DNA from: JAKOQB01 sp050258235
GTDB lineage: Bacteria > Pseudomonadota > Gammaproteobacteria > Burkholderiales > Burkholderiaceae_F
Assembly (NCBI GenBank): GCA_050258235.1
Contig: JBLMYK010000269.1
Coordinates: forward strand, 1 to 14,610
Length of the DNA stretch: 14,610 nt
Direction of reading: 5' to 3'
Made by a program: the position numbers and the translations under genes. The notes under the pieces were generated by a model, which had not been told where the DNA came from, did no database searches, and saw nothing but the letters and a program-made list of their open reading frames with translations. Numbering within the stretch: the stretch's first letter is position 1; every line of letters begins with the position of its first letter. Positions 1 to 5,128 of this stretch are shown here, piece after piece.

Positions 1-239
1 TGGGGTGGATCGTGGTGCGGCGCGCGCCGCGCGGCACCGGCGTGGAGGCGCGCATCGACGCGCGGCTCGCCCCGGCGATCCCGCGCGTGCTTGCGGCGGT
101 CAAGCACGCGTTCGACCTGAACTGCCGGCCCGAAGAAGTGGCCGCTGCGCTCGGGGATCTTGCGCATGCGCATCCTGGACTGCGGCTGCCGGGCGCGTTC
201 GACGCGTTCGAAATCGGGGTGCGCGCCATCCTGGGCCAG
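1..239 (+). pseudogene. Inverted fragment of AlkA-type 3-methyladenine DNA glycosylase
   Basis: The plus frame beginning at base 3 reads GWIVVRRAPRG, then an FDLNCRPEEVAAALG block, then PGLRLPGAFDAFEIGVRAILGQ (written here in parts). These match the N-terminal part of AlkA up to the LGQ that precedes its helix-hairpin-helix domain; E. coli AlkA has a very similar PGLRLPG...FE.GVRAILGQ stretch. Homology stops at about base 239; the frame then runs through unrelated residues to a stop at 288-290. The helix-hairpin-helix and catalytic Asp are missing. The matching Ada half lies on the opposite strand just to the right, and the two pieces meet at the same point of the protein (LGW). I read this as one ada-alkA fusion gene in which about 240 bases have been flipped, either in the genome or by assembly. 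No start codon of its own is expected. Confidence 0.75.
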
Positions 240-976
240 CCCAGCACGATTCGTCCCTGCGCGTTCGGCACGGCAAGCGTGCGCCGGTAGCTGCGCGCAT
301 CGACTGCCTCCACGCCATCGATTGCGCGCTGGGCGGCGAACTGCAGCAGCGCGTCGAAGTCGTACGGTGCCCGCGTATGCAGGCGGAACACGTGATGGTC
401 GAGCGGGCGCGCCTCGCCGCGCTGGCGCCGCAGCGCGGTCGGACTCAACCGGTAGCGCTGCGCGAACAGTGTGTTCAGCCGGCGCAGGCTGCCGAACCCG
501 GCGGCCATCGCCACGTCGGTCACCGGCATCGCGGTGTCGGTCAGCAGCCGTTTTGCGAGCAGCAGCCGCGCCGTCTGCGCATACGCGACCGGCGTCACGC
601 CGAACTCGGATTCGAACACGCGCCGCAGATGACGATCGGTGACGCCCAGTTGCGCTGCCAGCGAGGCCAGGCTCGCGTCGGCCAGCGCGCCGTCGTCGAT
701 CAGGTTGGCGGCCGCGCGGGCAAGCCGTGCCGAGGCGTCCACGCTCGCCAGCCCGGGAGCGAGTTCGGGCCGGCAGCGCAGGCAGGGGCGAAAGCCGGCG
801 CGCTCGGCGGCCGCCGCGCTCGGATAGAAGCTGCAGTTCTCGCGCTTCGGCAGCGGCGCCGAGCACACCGGCCGGCAGTAGATGCGCGTCGACCGCACCG
901 CGGTGAAGAAGCGGCCGTCGAAGCGTGCGTCGCGGGCACGGACGGCGCGGTAACAGGCATCGGCGTCGAGTTGCAT
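2..976 (-). CDS. Ada-type methylphosphotriester transferase / AraC regulator, AlkA part disrupted
   Basis: The ATG at 976 gives a protein starting MQLDADACYRAVRARDARFDG, which fits the usual start of Ada proteins. Residues about 1-75 are the zinc-binding Ada domain with four cysteines at C34, C38, C65 and C68 (YCRPVC and FRPCLRCRPE). C34 corresponds to the E. coli Ada methyl acceptor Cys38. An AraC-type helix-turn-helix follows at about 85-185 (SLAALAAQLGV-like helix, FGSLRRLNTLF), then the start of an AlkA N-terminal domain up to GRIVLGW near base 238. This order is the Ada-AlkA fusion that repairs alkylated DNA and activates its own regulon; the Ada C-terminal O6-methylguanine transferase domain is absent. 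From about base 240 to the left edge the frame stays open but encodes no AlkA residues, because that segment is the reverse complement of AlkA code. The gene is therefore broken as read here. Confidence 0.75.
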   Translation of the reverse strand, partial: MQLDADACYRAVRARDARFDGRFFTAVRSTRIYCRPVCSAPLPKRENCSFYPSAAAAERAGFRPCLRCRPELAPGLASVDASARLARAAANLIDDGALADASLASLAAQLGVTDRHLRRVFESEFGVTPVAYAQTARLLLAKRLLTDTAMPVTDVAMAAGFGSLRRLNTLFAQRYRLSPTALRRQRGEARPLDHHVFRLHTRAPYDFDALLQFAAQRAIDGVEAVDARSYRRTLAVPNAQGRIVLGWPRMARTPISNASNAPGSRSPGCACARSPSAAATSSGRQFRSNACLTAASTRGIAGASRASMRASTPVPRGARRTTIHP

Positions 977-989
977 GCCGCCACTATGG

Positions 990-1022
990 CCGAAAACGAC
1001 GTGTCGTGCTCGCCGTTTTCGG
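990..1022. promoter_or_regulatory. Inverted repeat upstream of ada, candidate operator
   Basis: A perfect 9-base inverted repeat (CCGAAAACG at 990-998, CGTTTTCGG at 1014-1022) lies 13 bases upstream of the ada start codon. A smaller nested dyad (ACGAC-GT-GTCGT) sits at its left arm. The position suits an operator or promoter-overlapping site, or a 5' UTR hairpin. It does not resemble the E. coli Ada box as I know it. No function is proven. Confidence 0.35.
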
Positions 1023-1068
1023 ACATCGACATCAGGGGTGCGGCCACCTGCGAAAGGACATCAAATCA

Positions 1069-1148
1069 ACCACAGAGAAGACAGCGAGCACAGAGAAGAC
1101 CAAAACAAGCATCCAGCATTTCTCTGTGCCCCCTGTGTTCTCTGTGGT
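1069..1148. repeat. Long imperfect hairpin built of CACAGAG/CTCTGTG repeats
   Basis: The arms at 1069-1096 and 1121-1148 pair over 28 bases with three mismatches, around a 24-base loop. Each arm holds a repeat with an 18-base period: CACAGAGAAGAC at 1071 and 1089, and TTCTCTGTG at 1120 and 1138. The element is clearly less GC-rich than its surroundings. It starts 36 bases downstream of the aroG stop, so it may act as a terminator or an mRNA-end stabiliser. It may equally be a copy of a dispersed intergenic repeat; I have the impression that similar CCACAGAG...CTCTGTGG hairpins occur in many proteobacterial genomes, but cannot check this. Confidence 0.7.
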
Positions 1149-1184
1149 GAAGACGGCCCTTGATCTCCTGCGACGTCCTCCGCG

Positions 1185-2261
1185 TCACTTGCCGGAGTAG
1201 TTCGCGGCGCGCAGCCGCCGCGCGCGCACCGCCGCGGCCAGCCGTTCCAGCACGGGTACCGTCTCCTCCCAGCCCAGGCAGGCGTCGGTGATCGACTGTC
1301 CATACGCGAGCGGCTTGCCGGCGACGAGGTCCTGTCGCCCCGCCACCAGGTGGCTTTCGATCATCACGCCGATGATGCGCGCTTCTCCGGCCTCGAGCTG
1401 CTGCGCGATGTCCGCGCAGACCTGGGTCTGGTTCTCGTGCTGCTTGCGGCTGTTGGCGTGGCTGGCGTCGATCATCACGCGCTGCGCCAGCCCGTTGCGC
1501 GCCAGTTCCTGGCACGCGGCCTCGACGCTCGCTGCGTCGTGGTTCGGTGCGCGGCCGCCGCGCAGGATCACATGGCAGTCCTCGTTGCCCTTGGTCGACA
1601 CGATTGCCGAGTGCCCGCCCTTGGTGACCGACAGGAAATGATGCGGCTGCTGCGCGGCGCGGATCGCTTCGGCGGCGATGCGCACGTTGCCGTCGGTGCC
1701 GTTCTTGAAGCCGACCGGGCACGACAGGCCGGATGCGAGTTCGCGGTGCACCTGCGATTCCGTCGTGCGCGCGCCGATCGCACCCCAGGCGACGAAATCG
1801 GCGATGTACTGGGGCGTGATCATGTCGAGGTATTCGCAGCCGGCGGGCAATCCCTTCTCGTTGATGTCCCACAGCAGTTCGCGCGCGACGCGCAACCCGT
1901 GGTTGATGCGGAAACTGCCGTCGAGATCGGGATCGTTGATCAGGCCTTTCCAGCCGACCGTGGTACGCGGCTTCTCGAAATACACGCGCATGATGATTTC
2001 GAGTTCGCCCGCGAGGCGGCGGCGCTGCTCGAGCAGGCGATCTGCGTATTCGAGCGCCGCCTTCGGATCGTGGATCGAGCAGGGGCCGATCACCACGAGC
2101 AACCGGTCGTCCATCGCGTGCAGGATCCGGTGCGCGGCATTGCGCGCGTCGAACACGGTCTGCGAGGCCTTGTCGGTGCACGGGAACTCGCGCAGCAGGT
2201 GCGCGGGCGGGGTGAGTTCCTTGATCTCCTTGATGCGGAGATCGTCGGTCATGTATCTCAT
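1185..2261 (-). CDS. aroG: 3-deoxy-7-phosphoheptulonate (DAHP) synthase, class I AroG/F/H type
   Basis: The enzyme condenses phosphoenolpyruvate and erythrose 4-phosphate to DAHP, the first step of the shikimate pathway, in the cytoplasm. The protein aligns by eye with E. coli AroG over its whole length (358 residues here, 350 there). It has DDLRIKEIKEL near the N-terminus, GPCSIHDP at about 59-66, KPRTTVGWKG at 97-106, SGLSCPVGFKNGTDG, a FLSVTKGGHSAIV segment, DASHANSRKQ, GVMIESHL and SITDACLGWE. Longer starts at 2279 exist. The ATG at 2261 is preferred because MRYMTDDLRIKEIKEL matches the E. coli start and a GGAAG sequence lies about 8 bases upstream. All family active-site segments look intact. 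Feedback type (Phe, Tyr or Trp) cannot be settled from the protein, but the Phe-rich leader upstream argues for control by phenylalanine or aromatic amino acids. Confidence 0.95.
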   Translation of the reverse strand: MRYMTDDLRIKEIKELTPPAHLLREFPCTDKASQTVFDARNAAHRILHAMDDRLLVVIGPCSIHDPKAALEYADRLLEQRRRLAGELEIIMRVYFEKPRTTVGWKGLINDPDLDGSFRINHGLRVARELLWDINEKGLPAGCEYLDMITPQYIADFVAWGAIGARTTESQVHRELASGLSCPVGFKNGTDGNVRIAAEAIRAAQQPHHFLSVTKGGHSAIVSTKGNEDCHVILRGGRAPNHDAASVEAACQELARNGLAQRVMIDASHANSRKQHENQTQVCADIAQQLEAGEARIIGVMIESHLVAGRQDLVAGKPLAYGQSITDACLGWEETVPVLERLAAAVRARRLRAANYSGK

Positions 2262-2314
2262 CGGCTTGCTTCCGTCCATCTTGGGGCCTGTGGGTCGGGT
2301 CGGCCCGCCCGGCG

Positions 2315-2347
2315 AAAAAAAACCGCCAGGTTATGGGCCTGGCGGTT
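2315..2347 (-). terminator. Intrinsic terminator in the aroG leader (attenuator terminator)
   Basis: On the minus strand AACCGCCAGG (2347-2338), a 7-base loop and CCTGGCGGTT (2330-2321) form a perfect 10-bp stem whose 3' arm runs directly into a run of eight T (2322-2315). This is a strong Rho-independent terminator. It lies 54 bases before the aroG start and 22 bases after the stop of a Phe-rich leader peptide, so it ends transcription ahead of aroG rather than after a gene. Confidence 0.92.
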
Positions 2348-2369
2348 CGGGTCGGATTCGGTTTCGCTT

Positions 2370-2456
2370 CTACGTGCGCCGCTCGACTCTTTCCGCCAGT
2401 GGCCGGAAAAAGCCATAAAACCAGAAGAAGAAAAAGCGAGCGGAGCGGGAATTCAT
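2370..2456 (-). CDS. Phe-rich leader peptide of the aroG attenuator
   Basis: A 28-codon ORF starts at ATG 2456 and ends at TAG 2370-2372, encoding MNSRSARFFFFWFYGFFRPL followed by AERVERRT. Codons 8-17 contain seven Phe plus one Trp and one Tyr, an extreme density in GC-rich DNA where Phe codons are scarce. CAGG lies about 7 bases upstream as a weak ribosome binding site. The aromatic run ends just before the protector/antiterminator segment and the stop codon precedes the terminator, the layout of pheA- and trpE-type leaders. The peptide probably has no function after synthesis; its translation is the sensor. A longer frame extends upstream of ATG 2456, but that part is the antisense-frame shadow of the barrel gene. 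Confidence 0.88.
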   Translation of the reverse strand: MNSRSARFFFFWFYGFFRPLAERVERRT

Positions 2457-2482
2457 CGTCTTGCCTGGCTGATGCGGTGTCG

Positions 2483-2512
2483 ACTTTACCCGACTTTGCC
2501 GCGCCGCGGCAA
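2483..2512 (-). promoter_or_regulatory. Candidate promoter of the aroG leader
   Basis: On the minus strand TTGCCG (2512-2507) and TAAAGT (2488-2483) are separated by 18 bases and would start transcription about 20 bases before the leader ATG. The -35 box is part of a perfect dyad, TTGCCGC-GCC-GCGGCAA (2496-2512 on the plus strand). That dyad could be an operator, or a weak terminator stem for the barrel gene that ends at 2531, though no T-run follows it. Confidence 0.45.
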
Positions 2513-2530
2513 GCCGGGCGCGGTCAATCG

Positions 2531-3265
2531 TCAGAACCGGTAACGCAGCCCGAAATTGGCCGCGTTCGATAGTCCGGCGCCGTAGAACTCCTCTGCGTCG
2601 CCGGCCGAGTCGGTCAGCCGGTATCCACCGAACAGCAGGAAATTCGGGGTCAGCGCGTAATTGACGCGCAGCCCGAGGTCCAGGGTCCGCCCGCGCGGCG
2701 TCATCAGCCCGTCGGCATCGAACGCAAGGCGCCATCTCGCGGCGAATCGGCCCTCGCCGGCGAAGTGGAGCAAGGGCAGGGAGCCGAAGCGGAGCCGATC
2801 GTTCATGCCCAGGCCGGGCCGCAAGTTGTCGCCCAGTTCGCGAATATTGGCCGACAACCCGAGCTTCCATGCCCAATCGTGCTGCGACAGGAAGGTGTAT
2901 CGATAGGTCGCGCGCGGCGAGTCGAGCCGCAGCGCCGTTTCCGACGACAGGGTCGCCAGCGAGACACCGGGGATCGCTTCCAGCCCGCCGACACCCGCGG
3001 TCCAGGTGCTGAACCGCAGTTCATGCCGCGGCGCCAGCGATGCGGTGGCCTCCAGGCGCCACTGCCCGGGCAGCAGCGGCGAACGCAGTGCGCCGCCGCG
3101 CGGAGCGTCGGCCAACTGGTAGTCCGCAGAGCTTCCCGTTAGGGGTTCGAAGCCGAGGCCGATCGCGCCGACCTGCGCCGAGGCCGGTAACGCAAGCAGA
3201 TACAGCAGCGCGCATGGCGCCAGCGCGCGGCCTGTGCGCAGGCCCTGCCCTTGACTAGCCATCAT
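2531..3265 (-). CDS. Predicted outer-membrane beta-barrel protein, function unknown
   Basis: I do not recognise the family. A signal peptide is visible: positive start (GLRTGR), hydrophobic core (ALAPCALLYLLALP) and an ASA-Q cleavage site at about residue 30. The rest alternates polar and hydrophobic residues in short strands separated by turns (HELRFSTW, ATYRYTFL, RLAFDADGLM, LGLRVNYALT, FLLFGGYRL), and the last residues are LRYRF. A terminal aromatic preceded by alternating hydrophobics is the usual BAM-recognised ending of an outer-membrane barrel. At about 244 residues it would form a small barrel of perhaps 8-10 strands. The start at 3265 is chosen over 3307 because GAGGGG lies 7 bases upstream (3273-3278) and the signal peptide then begins near the N-terminus; the ATG at 3262 is an equal alternative. 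It sits between aroG and the lipid genes on the same strand but probably has its own promoter. Confidence 0.75.
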   Translation of the reverse strand: MMASQGQGLRTGRALAPCALLYLLALPASAQVGAIGLGFEPLTGSSADYQLADAPRGGALRSPLLPGQWRLEATASLAPRHELRFSTWTAGVGGLEAIPGVSLATLSSETALRLDSPRATYRYTFLSQHDWAWKLGLSANIRELGDNLRPGLGMNDRLRFGSLPLLHFAGEGRFAARWRLAFDADGLMTPRGRTLDLGLRVNYALTPNFLLFGGYRLTDSAGDAEEFYGAGLSNAANFGLRYRF

Positions 3266-3281
3266 GAGCCATCCCCTCGAT

Positions 3282-3359
3282 TCATCCTGGCTGGAGCCAC
3301 AACGCAACTGCGGATATTGAAGCGCCGTTGCCCGCAGGTCGGCAATACGTCATTGGCAT
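3282..3359 (-). CDS. Possible 25-residue upstream ORF before the barrel gene (doubtful)
   Basis: ATG at 3359 to TGA at 3282 reads MPMTYCRPAGNGASISAVAL followed by WLQPG. A strong purine-rich ribosome binding site, GGGAGGAAGG, lies 9 bases upstream (3369-3378), and the stop falls just ahead of the barrel gene's GAGGGG site, so translational coupling is possible. The peptide is not recognisable. A promoter-like pair overlaps the same bases (3361-3389), and only one of the two readings is likely to be right. Confidence 0.2.
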   Translation of the reverse strand: MPMTYCRPAGNGASISAVALWLQPG

Positions 3360-3360
3360 G

Positions 3361-3389
3361 AATATTCGCCTTCCTCCCGGTCTGCGCAA
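3361..3389 (-). promoter_or_regulatory. Candidate promoter of the barrel gene
   Basis: TTGCGC (3389-3384) and AATATT (3366-3361) on the minus strand are spaced by 17 bases. Transcription would start near 3354 and leave a 5' UTR of about 90 bases before 3265. The rest of the gap up to the cdsA-like stop at 3434 shows nothing clear; there is no obvious terminator after the lipid genes. Confidence 0.35.
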
Positions 3390-3433
3390 GCACTTGCCGC
3401 AACAAGGCGCGATTCTTTTGATGTACGGCGCGG

Positions 3434-4381
3434 TCAGGGTAGGAAAAAGAAGACGGTCAGGTGGAAGAAGACGGGCGCGGCGAAAGTCAGCGCGTCCAGC
3501 CGCTCCAGGACGCCTCGCGACAACTGCACGCCGTCGCCGCCCCAGCCTTGAGCGCCCAGGCTGCGCTTGACGGAACTGAGTACCAACCCGCCCATGAAGC
3601 CGGCGGTCACGATCGCCGCCGACATCAGCGTCGATTCCGACCAGGTAAAGGGGGTCATCCACCAAAGGGCCGTGCCCAGAAGTGTTGCGCCGATACCACC
3701 AAGCAGCACGCCTTCCTTGCTCTTGTTTGGATTGGACCGCAGCGGCGTGCGGCCGAGCGCCGCGCTGGCGACCACCGCCAGCAGTTCGGATACCTGCAGC
3801 ACCAGCAGGAAGTACAGCAACAGCAGCGCGCCGCGATCCTCGTAGCCCGGCAGTTGCAGGCTGGCGATCGCCGGCGCGTGGCTGACGCAGTACACGCTGA
3901 TCATCAGGCCCCACTGCACCTTTGCCACGCGCTGCAGGTAATCGACGGTATCCAGCTTCAGTGCCATCACCACCGGTAGCAGCAGAAACACGTACACCGG
4001 AATGAAGATGGAAAAGATGCTGTAGCCGCCGCCGGCCACCAGCAGGTATTGCAAGGGGATCACCAGATAGAACGCGATCACGAGTGCCCAGTGATCGCTG
4101 GCGCGAATCGGTGTCAGGGCCACGAATTCGCGCAAGGCGAAGAACGACGCGATCGCGAACAGCAGCACGAGCGCGATTTCGCCGACAGCGAACCCGATCG
4201 CAAACAGCAGCACGATCAGCCACGACGCGCGAATGCGCCCGTTCAATTGCCCGATCCACGCCAGTTTGTCGAGATCGGTGGTATGCGCCGCAAGCCAGGA
4301 GCCGAGCACGGTCGCGGTGGAGATCAGCAGCACCAGGCCGGCCAGGACGACGAGAAAGGTCTCATTGGGCGTCAACGACAT
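3434..4381 (-). CDS. CDP-diglyceride synthase-like integral membrane protein (CdsA/YnbB family)
   Basis: Family members make CDP-diacylglycerol from CTP and phosphatidic acid in the inner membrane. The 315-residue protein is almost entirely hydrophobic, with roughly eight or nine membrane segments, among them FLVVLAGLVLLI, a GFAVGEIALVLLFAI segment, FSIFIPVYVFLLLPVV and LLLYFLLVLQVSELLAVV. The C-terminal signature is present but altered: SSVKRSLGAQGWGGD, then SRGVLERLDALTFAAPVFFH, where the classical pattern has KR....KD...HGG..DR.D. The start at 4381 is preferred to 4396 because GGAGA lies 8 bases upstream. It overlaps the end of the acyltransferase gene by 20 bases, implying translational coupling and a joint role: acyltransferase makes phosphatidate, this protein activates it. 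It is more like E. coli YnbB, a paralogue, than the housekeeping CdsA. The precise substrate is not established. Confidence 0.8.
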   Translation of the reverse strand: MSLTPNETFLVVLAGLVLLISTATVLGSWLAAHTTDLDKLAWIGQLNGRIRASWLIVLLFAIGFAVGEIALVLLFAIASFFALREFVALTPIRASDHWALVIAFYLVIPLQYLLVAGGGYSIFSIFIPVYVFLLLPVVMALKLDTVDYLQRVAKVQWGLMISVYCVSHAPAIASLQLPGYEDRGALLLLYFLLVLQVSELLAVVASAALGRTPLRSNPNKSKEGVLLGGIGATLLGTALWWMTPFTWSESTLMSAAIVTAGFMGGLVLSSVKRSLGAQGWGGDGVQLSRGVLERLDALTFAAPVFFHLTVFFFLP

Positions 4382-4985
4382 GCGGATGGTCTCCATTGGC
4401 CAGCGCGATCACCGCGTTCCTTGCCCGCGACAGGAACTGTTCCTTCGATTCGCTCTCGGCCAGCGCGATGGGGGTGCCGAAGCGCACGGTGCAGATGATC
4501 GGAACCGGCAACAGCGCACCCTTGGGCATGCTGCGATGCAGGTTCTCCAGGTACACCGGGATCAGTTCCACCTGCGGGAATTCCTTTGCCAGCGTGTACA
4601 GCCCGCTCCTGAAGGTTCCGGGCAGCGGCTGCGGCGAGCGTGTGCCTTCGGGGAAGAAGATCAGCGAGAAGCCGTGGTCGAGCGCTTCGCGCAGCGGATC
4701 GAGCGGATCTCCGGTGCGGTCGTCGCGGGACCGCTCGATCATCACGACGTTCAGTTCGTCCTGCGCGATGCGGGTGCGCAGCCCGCCGCCGCCCCAGTAA
4801 TCCTTCGCGGCCACCGGTCTCGTATTCGCGCGCAGTGCGCCGGGCAGGGCGGCCCACAGCACGACGGTGTCCATGTGGCTGGTGTGGTTCGCGAAGTAGA
4901 TGCGCTGGGCGGCTTTCGGCGAGCATCCGATCCAGCGTGGATAGGCGCCGACCAGCAGGCGCACCAGCCACACGATCGGCGGCAT
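4362..4985 (-). CDS. 1-acyl-sn-glycerol-3-phosphate acyltransferase-like protein (PlsC family)
   Basis: The protein transfers an acyl chain to a lysophospholipid such as 1-acylglycerol 3-phosphate at the inner membrane. With a start at 4985 it has 207 residues. The catalytic HX4D motif is NHTSHMD (H34, D39), the substrate-binding motif is FFPEGTRS at 110-117, and LIPVYLEN at 141-148 is the later PlsC block. A short hydrophobic stretch at 4-14 may anchor it. There is no convincing ribosome site before ATG 4985. A TTG at 5009 with GAGAAG just upstream would add eight residues (LRLPFPKF), so the start is uncertain; the longer frame up to 5216 has shadow-like Arg/Pro-rich composition. It overlaps the cdsA-like gene at its 3' end. 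Confidence 0.85.
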   Translation of the reverse strand: MPPIVWLVRLLVGAYPRWIGCSPKAAQRIYFANHTSHMDTVVLWAALPGALRANTRPVAAKDYWGGGGLRTRIAQDELNVVMIERSRDDRTGDPLDPLREALDHGFSLIFFPEGTRSPQPLPGTFRSGLYTLAKEFPQVELIPVYLENLHRSMPKGALLPVPIICTVRFGTPIALAESESKEQFLSRARNAVIALANGDHPHVVDAQ

Positions 4986-5128
4986 GAACTTCGGAAAGGG
5001 GAGTCGCAAGGGTCTTCTCGGCCGATCGCGCTCGCTGCCCGGCGCACGGGCGGTGCGCGGATTATGCGGCCCGCTTCCAGCAACTCGCTTGCGCGCGGTC
5101 AGCCGCCGATGCGGCCGCCGGCCGTTCC
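4986..5128 (-). other. Spacer between tldD and the acyltransferase gene
   Basis: These 143 bases contain no gene I can support. A short GC stem (CGGCC-GCC-GGCCG at 5112-5124) follows the tldD stop, without a T-run. An isolated CATAAT lies within otherwise GC-rich sequence on the minus strand but has no matching -35 box. A promoter for the lipid pair could lie here, or the pair may be read through from tldD. Confidence 0.35.

Larger units (their letters stand above)
2315..2456 (-). promoter_or_regulatory. Aromatic amino acid attenuator controlling aroG
   Basis: The transcribed leader can fold in two exclusive ways. (a) Just after the aromatic codons, TTTCC-G-GCC (2409-2401) pairs with GGC-GGAAA (2397-2390) as a protector hairpin, leaving the terminator at 2347-2315 free to form. 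(b) If a ribosome stalls at the aromatic codons 2435-2406 and masks the 5' arm of the protector, the freed CTGGCGG (2399-2393) can pair with CCGCCAG of the terminator's first arm (2345-2339) and block termination. CTGGCGG occurs twice, once here and once as the terminator's second arm, as expected for competing strands. By analogy with the E. coli pheA leader, low charged tRNA-Phe should raise aroG expression. The pairing is seen in the sequence; the regulation is inferred. Confidence 0.85.

Noticed and set aside
240..290. Plus-strand continuation of the AlkA fragment to the stop at 288-290
   Set aside because: After ILGQ the residues no longer match AlkA; these bases are the reverse complement of the Ada-side coding sequence.
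5..1150. 381-codon plus-strand frame over the left region
   Set aside because: It is antisense to the Ada coding frame, which carries the four zinc cysteines and AraC helix-turn-helix.
1350..2543. 397-codon plus-strand frame opposite aroG
   Set aside because: Antisense to a clear DAHP synthase and also runs across the attenuator; no domain seen.
2457..2876. Upstream extension of the leader-peptide frame
   Set aside because: This part is an out-of-frame shadow of the barrel gene; the ATG at 2456 fits the leader layout.
3282..4259. 325-codon minus-strand frame overlapping the cdsA-like gene
   Set aside because: Shadow in a different frame of the same strand; Arg-rich, while the other frame is a coherent membrane protein. 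Only its last 25 codons are kept as a doubtful small ORF.
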